From: Chromera velia
Taxonomy: Eukaryota; Sar; Chromeraceae
Assembly (NCBI GenBank): GCA_018398765.1
Contig: JAHBMJ010000112.1
Coordinates: 89,463 to 153,462, forward strand
Direction: 5' to 3'
Length of the DNA stretch: 64,000 nt
Positions 45,442 to 64,000 of the stretch are shown here, one piece after another. A program made the translations under genes and the position numbers. The notes beneath the pieces are model-generated. The model was not told the origin of the DNA, searched no databases, and saw only the letters and a program-made list of their open reading frames with translations. Each line of letters starts with the position of its first letter. Within the stretch, counting starts at the first letter, position 1.

Positions 45442-48400
45442 CAGCTACTTCCCCCCGAAGGTCCACCCACTCACTCGCTCACTGACTTGTGCAGCTGGTT
45501 CCGTCCACACCGTCCCACCCGGCGTTGCAGAAGCACACGAAGCTCGCCCCGTTGGCGTTGCACTCTGCGTTGACGTCACAGTTGTGGGTGATTCCGGTGC
45601 AGTCCGCTGCAGCGAGATTCACGGAAACATATGCGGAAATAAAAATAAAAACATGCATGCATCAGAATTAAGTTTTTTCTTTGTTTTCTCACGACGATAG
45701 GACGCCTCGTTCATCGTTGCAAAGGTCAAATTTTCCCTTGCAGACACAACTGCAAATTTGGATCTGAATCAGAAAAGTTGAGGCTTTGCCACCTGTCAAG
45801 AACAGGAAGAAAGGAAAGATTGGGGAGACAGGCGAAAGGGAAAAATATTCGGCCCACTTGCGCATGACACCCCATCCCCGATGAAGCCCGCGTTGCATGT
45901 GCACGTGAAGGAGGAGTTCGTGTCCGCGCACACCGCGCTCTGCGCACAGTTGTGCAGTCCCTCGCTGCATTCGTCTGCAGTCACGCACACATAGGGGAAT
46001 TAAGAGAGAAAAGATGGGAGGGCATTAATTGCAACTCGGGTGATCTCTCTTCCTAATTTGAACAGGCAGAAAGATATCTGGTCACAAAGAGATATCAGAA
46101 GGGGAACAAAACGACCTCAGATCTCACACACATACGCGCCGACGTGCCTTCTTTCTTCAACCCGGACAAACGTACTCAAAAACACAAGCGTGAGAGACAT
46201 CCACGCAAACTCCCGGCAGCCCCTTTTTCTTTTCTTTTCTTTTCTTTTGCTGACTGACCAACGAGGGCAGATTCATCCGACACCGTGTCATTTCCCTGAG
46301 CGCCTCCCAGACCGGTGTCGCAGAGGAAGCTTCCTGTTGTGTCAGTACACGTCAGCTCGGCTGAGCAGTCGTGTAAATTGTCTGCGCACTCGTCGATGTC
46401 TGCAAAGAAAACGAACGAAAAAGGAAGAAGGAAGAGAGGCACAATGGTCCATCGGCATCGAACAGGACAATCATTTCTTTTCTTTTTGGGCTTGTTAGAA
46501 GACCCACGTCTGTACGTTGGCTTTATTGCTGAGAGATGTTGTGTGATTGATTTTGTCCGTAAACGAGAGACCTGACCAAATCTTGCTGCTCAAGGTTCTC
46601 TACCCATTTTCTCACAGCAAAACGAGTTTTTGGGTCCCGCCCTTTCATGAGAACAGATTACCTTCTTGAGCTTACTTGTGCAGGTGAGTCCATCGCCGTC
46701 AAATCCCACAAGGCAACTGCAGGTGAAGCTGCCGTCTGTGTCCTCGCACTGTCCGTCGGTGGAACAGTTGTGTGCGCCCGTAGTGCATTCGTCTTCGTCT
46801 GCATTCGGCAGACGAGGCCAGAACAATCCATGTCAACGACAGTCGGAATGAATGAACCAACCAGTCAAGGAACGAGACAAAAGAAAAGAAGGCATTTTGC
46901 CACTCTGAGGCAGGATCGATCCTCCTCTCCTTTTCGTCTTCTGTCCCTGTTTTCACTCATTTGTCCCAGGAGTAGATGCACCCAGACAGGGAGGGCTGGG
47001 CAGATAAAGAGAGAGAAAGGGGCAGAGAGGAGGGACGAGAGATCGGAAAGAGGGAAAGAAAGAAATAGTGTTAGAGCGAGAGATGAAAAGACAGAGAGAC
47101 AGACAGACTTGTGCAGCTGAGGCCGTCGCCTGTGAATCCATCGTTGCAGCTGCATTCGAAGGATCCCTCCACGTCGAGGCAGGTGGAGTTGCCGTCGCAC
47201 ATGTGAGATCCCTCCGTGCACTCGTTCATGGCTGCAGACAGACAGACAAACACACGAGTAGAGTGATGCAATTCAATTCAATTCAATTCAATCATAAGGC
47301 ATCTCTGGTCATGCAGTGTTTCTTTCTCGAGCGGAGCGACGACTGCTCTCTCTTTCTCTTGCACATTTAATTGTAAAGTCGCATTCCCTCCCCCCTAGGA
47401 ATGAATGTGAAGAGAAAATGAAAAAACAAAAAAGGACGGGGGGGTAAGGGATAAAAGAATAGAGAAAAGACAGCTCAGCAAATATCTATGAAAACATACA
47501 ATTGCGACAGCTTCTCTTCATACATATCAACAATTAACTGACTGGAGCAAGAAAGTTCGTCTCCAGAGAACCCGCATACATTTATTTTCATATTCTTTTA
47601 TTCTTTTTACAAATGCAATCAACAACTGACTGGAGCAAGAGAGACCGTCTCCAGAGAACCCGCATACATTTATTTTCATATTCTTTTATTCTTTTTACAA
47701 ATGCAATCAACAACTGACTGGAGCAAGAGAGACCGTCTCCAGAGAACCCGCATACATTTATTTTCATATTCTTTTATTCTTTTTACAAATGCAATCAACA
47801 ACTGACTGGAGCAAGAGAGACCGTCTCCAGAGAACCCGGCGCTACAGGCACAAGAGAAGCTGCCGTCGGTGTCAGTGCAGTTTGCGTTGGTGTGACAGTT
47901 GTGTACCATGGTTGAACATTCGTCAATTTCTGCAAACCATAACAGAGAGAGAATCCATGCGGTCGCAGAAACAGCCGCTTGCTTCCTTCACGTTAATTCT
48001 TTCAAAGAAGCCCAAGCCGACTTCTTTTGATCACATGCAGCGCTGTCAGCAAAACACTTAATTCCGCACTGAAATTAATTGTCATCTATCTCACCACAGC
48101 CCTCAGAGGAAGACCGGATCGAATACAGGGGCGACGAGAGGCGCTTCACGTGCGTAACCTTCCTTATCATCCAACCCGCTTCCGATTCCCCCCTTACCCC
48201 AACCAGCCCCCTCACCCATCGCCTCACCCATCCACCCACCCACCCACCCACTGACCTGTGCAGGTCAAGCCGTCTCCCTCAAACCCCAAGTTACACGCAC
48301 AGGTGAAGTTTCCTTCTACGTTCGTGCATGCCGCGTTGGAGTCACACGTGTGCCCACCCGCAGAGCACTCGTCTTGATCTGCAGACCGGATCGAGCAGGG

Positions 48401-50616
48401 GGGACGAACAAGAAAGATTGTAAATGAAACTCATTGCGTTGTCTGTGTACTGCCCTCTACTCTTTTTTGTCTAGCCAGGACGGCCTTGCGTCTTGATTTT
48501 GTGTATTTATGCAAAAATCCCATGCATTGCAGCATTGTGAATTAAGTGACTTTCTTTTCAAGTCCCTACCTGAGCACGTCCACCCGTCCCCAGTGTATCC
48601 GGAATTACACGCGCAAGTGTAGTTGCCCTCGATGTCATTGCACTGCGCGTTACTGGAGCATGTGTGAGTGCCCTCCGTGCATTCGTTGATGTCTGCACAC
48701 AGAGAGAGTTAGTGTTTGGATTGAACAGAACAATCATACATCGCTTTTGGTCTTTGTATGAGTATCCAATGAGTCCCGTAAAAACATACACGCCGACTGT
48801 TCTTCAGAAAATGTCCTTGACAATAACAAACTCCACTTTTCGCTTCATAGAACAAAAGGCTCCGATTTGCTTGCCGTCCATCGCCCCCCCCTTTTCACCG
48901 GAAGACGGACACCTGCTCCCCGAGTGACTCACTTGCGCAGCTCATCCCATCCCCACTGAAGCCGGCGTCACAGCTGCAGGAGAAGCTGCCGTCATTGTCT
49001 GAGCAAATCCCGCCGGGAGAAGGTGCGCAATCGTGGGTGCCTTGCTGACACTCGTTCTCATCTGCACGGAAGCACAGAAAGAAGCTCAGCATGTTTGCTT
49101 CACAACAGACTTCCACACATGCGACAAATGCGTCGTGGCATTGGAGGAGCGTCTCCACGGTCACACATGCCGAGGTTGTGAATCTCACGGCGGAACTGAT
49201 CAGACCTGATCGAAGAACGACAGAGAGAGGGGGAAAGAAAGAAAGGTAAAAAGAAAGAGGAAAAGACGGAAAGAATCGATACAGATCGACGAATCGACAG
49301 CAAGAGAGAGGCTGCAATGCCCCCAGCTCCCTCATTCACTCTCTCTCTGACTCATACACGGCATCATTCCTATCCAGGTGGCGATATGTACAGAAACAGC
49401 AAATCGAAACTTCTGCGTGACCACGCACTGACTTAAGCACCACGGAATTGCTCCCTGCCAGCTGGAGCTGCCGAGTCCGTCCCCTGTGCAGGAGAACATC
49501 ACACTGGCCGACCCTGAGAGGGAGTAACCACCAGCGCACTCGTAGGAGAAGGACGCGGAGTCCCCCGTCATGCCAACCTGACCTCCTCCGTCTGTTCTGC
49601 TTAGGTGTGCAGTCAGGTTGTTGGGTTGAGGGTCTGTGGTCTCGTTGCAAGAGGCAGCTGCAAATTTCAAGACAGAGAGAGAGGCAGGAAAGGGGTCGGA
49701 AAATTGCCTTCAGGAAAAGGGTCTTTTCCCAGGAGGGATGGATATTGCATTCTTCTAGGTGAACGCTATTACTTGACAAGATGATCATGAGGTCACTCTC
49801 GAATAAATCCTCAATGTGCTTCGTTTCTGCGGCCGTCATTAGGTGAACTTCTGGTCGCCTGAGAGCCCTTTGTTTTATTCACAGAGAAGTTGAATATCGA
49901 ACAGAGAGGCCCACAACAAGAAAAACGAATGAATCAGCGCACCTCAAAAACAAAAAAAGGACCCTTCTCGACCCATCCACTCACCAATTTACTGACTGCA
50001 GGATAGACTCACGTACCCGTGCAAGAAAGGCCGTCTCCGAAGTATCCAGAAAGGCAAGCGCATGCATTTTCTTCCATACAGAATTCTTTGTATGAAAGAA
50101 AATGGATAGACTCACGTACCAGTGCAAGAAAGGCCGTCTCCGAAGTATCCAGAAAGGCAAACGCATGTGAAACTGCCAAGAGTCTTGGAGCAAGAAGCGT
50201 TCTCGTTACAGTTGTGCACAATGTCCGAGCACGCACCTGAACACAACCACACACATACGCACACACACAAAGGCAGTCTGTCTCTCTGGTCACGCATTAA
50301 GCTTGAAGACTGCTGTTTCCTCCATCACGTTACAAGAATCTAAGTGCAGGCCTTTGATAGGTTTTGCAAGTCCTGCTGGTACCCCATGGGCCACACAGAG
50401 AGGGTCAGAGAGCCTCTCCTGGTGATCTAACACCTATTATGTCCAGATTTTACTCTTCCTCTTCCTCTCAGCGTTTATGAAAACAATAGTGACCTCACCG
50501 CAGGGTCGAAAAAAAGAAGAAAAGAAAGAAAGAAAGACAGAAAGAAAGAAAGAAAGAAAGACAGACAGACAGACAGACAGAAAGAAAGAAAGAAAGAAAG
50601 AAATATAGAAAGCGAG

Positions 50617-50703
<87 letters not shown>

Positions 50704-50764
50704 AAGAAAGAAAGAAAGAAAGAAAGAATGAGAGAGAGAGAGAGAGAGAGAAAGAAAGAAAGAC

Positions 50765-50795
<31 letters not shown>

Positions 50796-52512
50796 CAGAC
50801 AGACAGACAGAAAGAAAGAAAGAAAGAGCCAAAGAAAGAAAGGAAAGGATAAAGATAAAGAAAAAACAGACCCACTTTCTGAGGACGCTCCAACTGTTGG
50901 GTCAGCGACTGTTCCTGTCAGGTCCGTAGTGCACTCTGCCTTTGACTCCTGAACTTTCTTTGCGACAACAGGGTCGTCCAAAACGGCTTGACACTCTGCA
51001 AGGGAAATATTTGGCAAAGACTTGGGTAAGCAACAAATAAAGGCACAGAGGAGAGCAAAAAGTGAATTCAACAAAGGCATTCACTTCTTTCTGTCTCCTT
51101 TTAGACCTGGGTTTCGAGTTTGCTCCCTATTTTCTCTCGACAGTTTTGTGTTTACATCTGTCGATGCACAAATGAGGGCTGCATCTGACAGAACTTTCGG
51201 GACACTGACGGTCGCTAACAAAAAAGCGGAAAGGATGGGCTTTTATTGGACTGACTTGTCTCTGCGTCAGGCCCAAACAGATTGAATCCCCCCCCAAGAC
51301 CCCCAGAGCCCCCAAACAACCCCGAGGGCCCATCGCCCAACCCCCCAAGGCCGTCTCCCAGTCCACCCAGATCGAACCCGCTATCCCCCCCCGGCAGTGC
51401 AAAGTCTCCCATCGCGAGTTGGAGCCTCCGTCGAACTTCCTCTCCCTGCATGCATGCATGCACAGGGGGGGTGGGGACATTTCATGACAATCGATCGATC
51501 GGGAGAAAGAAGGTGAAGGTCATGCTAGCATGCACCATTTGAACGACATTGCAACAGTACCCTTTTTGGAAAAATTGAAGGCTCCTGCTACTCAAACATC
51601 CACGATTCATGCCTCTCCTTTGCTTTTGCTGTTCTTTCATTCTTTTATTCTTTCATTCTTTCATTCTTTCTTTCTTTCTTTCTTTCTTTCTTTCGTTCTT
51701 TCTTTCTCGCGTTCTTTCTTTCTTTCTTTCTTTCTTTCTCGCTTTCTATATTTCTTTCTTTCTTTCTTTCTTTTCTTTCTCTCTCTCTGTCTCTCTCTTT
51801 CCCCCCTTTGAATGAATTGTAAAGGCGAGATGGAATGAGAGTCCAGGCTGACAGACGCGAAAAGAAGGGAAGCAGAGCATGCCACAAGCTATTCTCCAGG
51901 AGGACCATCAGCTAACGACCTACCAGAATCTTGAGACATGTAGCCTCGGCCACAACAACTACATCTGCAATTGATTAGGACATGTTGCCAGCAGGGCAGG
52001 AGGAAGATCGGTCGAGTCAAATGAGACAATCCACTGCAGATAGCAGAATGCAGAAAACGATGGCCACCAGTGGAAGTCGAAGTGGATGCTCAGAATGAAA
52101 GGAAAGAGCGGGACTCCAACAAATGGAAAATCACCGGTAAATGCACTCACGTACAGAGCTTAATTGTCCATAAATGAACGAATCCACAACAGCGCATCCA
52201 TCCACGCACCCACCAGCCGTGAAGACGAATTCAACCTTCATGGCTGTTCGCTCGGCCTCCGAGACTGTCTTCGAGCCCATGCACGTGACGCTTTCTCCGG
52301 GGGAGAGTGCGGTTCCCTCTGGACATGAGTATGAAGTTCCGAAGTTGTCAATCAAAGAGAAGGAGGACCACTGCAAGACGGACAGACGGATGGAGGGATT
52401 GATGCAGGATGGATGGCACAGAAGCATGAGAATAGGTCTTCTCATCTGTGCCAAATTGGCTGATCAAGAAGAAACGCTGTCACTTTCTCCCTTTCTCTCA
52501 AAAACACCGAAG

Positions 52513-52563
<51 letters not shown>

Positions 52564-54969
52564 AACAGAAAAGGGGGGGCACTAAAAGTTCAGAGGGTTT
52601 CCTTCTCCCCCCCGAGAAGAAGGGAAGCAACAATCCTTCTTATGACTCCCCCTTCCTTTTTTTACTTCTCACCCTGCTCACTCACCCCGACTTTTCCCTG
52701 GTTTTTCACCTCCACGAAGACGTTCACATCGAACACTTCGACTGTAGAAAGGAAAAGAAAGTGCACGTCAATCATACATGGGAGAGGGAAGAAGAAGTAC
52801 AGAGAGGGAAGAAGAAGTACAGAAGTTCTCAAATTGGAAAAACAAGCAAAAACTGAGGACACAAAGAGAGAACGAGGCTCACTTGCAATCAACTGATTTG
52901 GATGCACCACAAAAACACGCACTCACACGTCTGCCCGAATCTCAGAGATGCAAAAGCACAGACGCACCCTTTTCGCGGAATGCGATCAAAAAGTCCAAGG
53001 AACTGCAAACTGAATACAATCAGAATAAGACACCTAGAGAGAGATGACGCAAAGCGGCGACAAAACAAACCCAAATGACATAAACCAGATAGTAGAAAAG
53101 ACAGGCAGGCAGAGAGGCAGGCAAAAATTGAGAGGGGGAAAACTATGCAGTGCAACAGCTGCCCTTCGGCTCACTCACGGGTTCCAAATTGAGTCACGTT
53201 ACTGCAGTCGGGTGTCAACTTGGCAAGGGCTGCAAGAACAGCAACACAGACAGACAGACAGACAGATAGACAAGTAGACAGGTCAAGGCACAGTGTTTGA
53301 AACAGAGAGAAATTCGCCGTGAGGCGTCCCAAAATGGATAAGAAAAGCAATTAATAAATCTTATGAGACATGCAGATGCGCAATGGTAAAGACAGGCGGC
53401 ATTCGAGCCGTTGTATAAATGTCGAACTGAGAAGTTTGACAAAGTTGTGACAGGCAGCAAAAGGAAAAAAGAAAATTGAATGGAGAGAGACGAGCCCACC
53501 AGACAGACAGACCTGCGAAATCCTTATTGGGGTCTATTTCTTTTTGATCTCCGAACAAGCCCCCCCTGAAAATTTACATCAGGGTAAGCATCACAATGCA
53601 CATAATTGACTACCGCTTCAATAGGCCTCCTCAGTGAGTCAACAGATAAGGCACGCAGATAAGAAAGCGCTCTCCTCTCTCCGACCGCAGAAGGGAATCA
53701 CCCTTTATCGTTCTTCTTCTCATGGCTTCTTTCACTCCCCCATTCTTCATTTGCATTCCAGCAGACTTTTCCATCTCTTTCCAGTCAGAGTCGTGGCGGA
53801 CAAAAAGGCCGAACAGCCAAGGAAGGAAGGAAGGAAGGAAGGCGGGAGCGGAGAGGAAATGACCAAACCAACGTGAAACTCAATCCCCTAGCTGCACGCC
53901 CATGCACCCGTCCACCCCCTCACCCCACGCATGCACCCCCACTGACTGACCCGAATCCCCCCATGTCCCCAAAGAGGCCCCCACCCAGAGGGTCCCCAAA
54001 TCCCTCTCCGAGCCCCGGCAACCCTCCCCCTCCAAGGTCTCCAAACAATCCCGACGCACCACCCTCCCCTCCTGCACAAACACACAAACACATGCGGCCA
54101 CAAGAGGAGAGAGAGAAAGAGGGGAGGGGGGGGAAAGACCTTCAAGGTACTAGCAGGAGAGAGCGGAACCTTGAACATATATCAACATATCAATACACCA
54201 AGTCGTTGACGCACGCAACACGAAGAGCCCCTTCCACCAAGTCCGAACGAAGAATACCCTCCCCCCTTACTGCCCTCAAAATTTTGGTCACTTTCAGATC
54301 CCCCCCCTCCCAATCCCTTTCTGCCGGATTCCGCCGTCGCGCTGTAGCTAGTTCGTAAGTGAGCCCCCCTATCCCCCATGCAGAAACCAACGGACCAAAA
54401 AGATCAAATGGACTGTTGGCTCCACTCATCGTCGCGTCTCCCTGCAGCGAAGAGCAAAACCACGTGCACACATAGGCATCTGTATGATTCGCACAGAAAA
54501 AACAAACAGGGGCGTCTGGAACCTCCTTCCTACATGTTAAATGAATCCGTCATCCTTCTCCAAATGCCTCTTACGACGGTCTGGTCTTGGTGTTGTTTGC
54601 TCAAGGCACCCTTCCTGCCACCTTCCATCCTTTGCTTTATACAGGAAAGGGCGCAAATTGTCATAAGAGAAACTGACGGAGCTTAAGGAGGGAATCGACG
54701 AGGAGGCCCCCGACAAGACCTCATCTCCATCGAGACTCGGCAGCTCTCCTGCTTTGAGAAGATCTGCAGGCTCCGGAACCCCCTCTCCTGCAGAATCAGG
54801 GGGGGAGACAGTACAAAAACAGGAAAAAAGACAGTGAAGAGGAGGAACTTGTGACGGGGAGAGAGCTTAAAGGAATCAAGGTGCGCTGACAATGAAAAAG
54901 TGACTGACCTTCCTTGCACGCACCCAGAACTGCGGCGGCTATACCCGCGAAAAGGTGCTTCCCTCTCAT
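42568..54969 (-). CDS. EGF/sushi type I membrane protein A, 1352 aa, 26 exons
   Basis: Minus exons start-end: 54969-54924, 54787-54678, 54441-54396, 54071-53951, 53565-53513, 53229-53179, 52741-52686, 52370-52214, 51964-51924, 51445-51256, 50995-50876, 50236-50120, 49657-49433, 49061-48933, 48692-48570, 48378-48256, 47929-47807, 47231-47109, 46798-46676, 46399-46259, 45974-45858, 45606-45487, 45188-45063, 44744-44496, 44199-44071, 43667-42568; total 4059 bp, in frame. A short signal peptide ([16 protein letters not shown]) leads to a Gly-rich GLFG-type region and an unknown domain (exons 6-11). Then come an EGF module, a sushi/CCP domain (about 370-444) and about 14 mostly calcium-binding-type EGFs (D-I-N/D-E-C), two in exon 24. 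Exon 20 and the last EGF have only four of six cysteines. A Thr-rich stalk, transmembrane helix (1267-1290) and 62-residue basic tail follow. Probably a surface adhesion or receptor protein; ligand unknown. Confidence 0.88.
47530..47845. repeat. 88-bp tandem repeat carrying a copy of an EGF-exon end
   Basis: Nearly four copies of an 88-bp unit. Each has ACTGACTGGAGCAAGAGAGA and CCGTCTCCAGAGAACCCG, which on the minus strand is the last 27-30 coding bases of EGF exon 17 plus its donor GTCAGT, then AT-rich intron sequence. Only the copy next to 47807 is attached to a complete exon. Confidence 0.92.
50001..50168. repeat. Duplicated end of EGF exon 12 with its splice donor
   Basis: The 64 bases at 50001-50065 match 50104-50168 with two changes. 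Each copy contains, on the minus strand, the exon sequence for [14 protein letters not shown] plus the donor GTACGTGAGTC. The copies are 103 bases apart. The left copy is downstream of the real donor and is a decoy. Confidence 0.92.
50512..50840. repeat. GAAA/GACA/GA microsatellite
   Basis: Purine run on the plus strand (TTTC/TGTC on the sense strand of gene A) within the intron between exons 11 and 12. Low-complexity frames here are not genes. Confidence 0.93.
51633..51795. repeat. TTTC microsatellite
   Basis: About 160 bases of TTTC/ATTC units in the intron between exons 9 and 10 of gene A, pyrimidine-rich on the plus strand (purine-rich in the transcript). Confidence 0.92.
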
Positions 54970-55629
54970 GCCTCTTCGCACGCAAGTGGCTCAATCAACT
55001 TCAAAGGCAGAGATACTTCAACTTGTTGGCTTTTGCACTCCTGCGTCTTTCTGCATCAACTGCCAGCTATCTATAGGCCAGGCTGAACTGAAATTGAGCA
55101 ACAGTTCGGCCGTTGTGTTCGAGTCACCATGCACATATATATGTGCGTGGCTCGGAGGGCAGTGTGTTGTATAGGGTTGGGGCCGGTTGGCTGGGGCCTC
55201 GACTTTCTAACATACATTTTGCTGTTGAGACTCACGCCGCGAGTTTCATGGGCAGCGTCGTGGGGAAGTCGAGGCACTCACCCCATGCATGCAAAAGCTG
55301 TGCGAAGTGTGACTCGGGAGATTTTTCTGTTCGCAATTATTAATAAAATGTTGGGCTTTTATACGTTTTCCAAGCCGTGAGGGGGGGTTCCTACAGTCAT
55401 GCATGTGTACTCGAGACCGAACTGCCCCCCGCCTCCCAATCCCTAAAAGCCCTCACAAGATCCGCTCCAATTAATTAATAGATGACTTCGCGGTATGCTA
55501 TGCCCTCTTCAGTATCCCTCAAGCAACAGATCTAAGGCAATACAGATTTGAGGACAGCTGTATACAATAAACAAACGAGCAAGTCTAATTGTCTTTGACA
55601 GTGATTGAGCCACTCTTATTCGAAGAGGC
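54970..55629. promoter_or_regulatory. Head-to-head upstream region of the EGF/sushi pair
   Basis: 660 bases between the two start codons. Both starts sit in the same context, with GAAGAGGC directly before ATG on each strand, so the duplication reaches into the leader. The middle shows no obvious inverted symmetry and no clear core promoter element. Confidence 0.55.

Positions 55630-64000
<8,371 letters not shown>

Overview
This is nuclear DNA of a eukaryote with many introns. Seven of the nine genes I could build are assembled from exons joined at GT...AG boundaries, most acceptors reading TGCAG. Gene content (R-SNARE, BAP31, SUN-domain protein, PP1 inhibitor-2, cbEGF/sushi membrane proteins, a large leucine-rich-repeat protein), mixed GC and heavy microsatellite load suggest a protist; a photosynthetic alveolate such as a chromerid is my best guess, at low confidence. 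I saw no rRNA, tRNA or CRISPR. There are two assembly gaps (about 12467-12567 and 59150-59323) and a single N at 18819.

Layout. 1-2757: degenerate dispersed repeats. 2758-9723 (+): 957-aa leucine-rich-repeat protein with a 1.1-kb TTTC tract in one intron. 10361-14149 (-): BAP31-like ER membrane protein. 14930-15181 (+): 63-aa Cys-rich protein. 16515-20358 (-): VAMP7-like longin R-SNARE, nine exons. 20359-23700: second copies of the dispersed repeats, a small inverted-repeat element and tandem repeats. 23881-24210 (+): protein phosphatase inhibitor-2. 25090-27053: microsatellites, then a non-autonomous hAT-like element with a perfect 8-bp target duplication. 28189-34779 (-): SUN-domain protein, 11 exons. 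35744-37414 (-): SAM-domain plus methyltransferase protein, divergent from a GNAT acetyltransferase at 38019-38633 (+). 39600-41288: a hAT element with terminal inverted repeats, perfect 8-bp target duplication and a truncated BED/hAT transposase.

42568-64000 is the most striking region. A 26-exon gene on the minus strand (1352 aa; signal peptide, Gly-rich GLFG-like region, unknown domain, about 15 EGF-like modules, a sushi domain, Thr-rich stalk, transmembrane helix and cytoplasmic tail) lies head to head, 660 bp apart, with a paralogue on the plus strand that runs off the right edge after 20 exons. The pair is an inverted gene duplication with matching exon phases.

The exon chains were joined by hand. 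Each is supported by matching splice phases and a total length divisible by three. Several genes fit the endomembrane/nuclear-envelope system (BAP31, VAMP7, SUN), but nothing indicates co-regulation in operon fashion.
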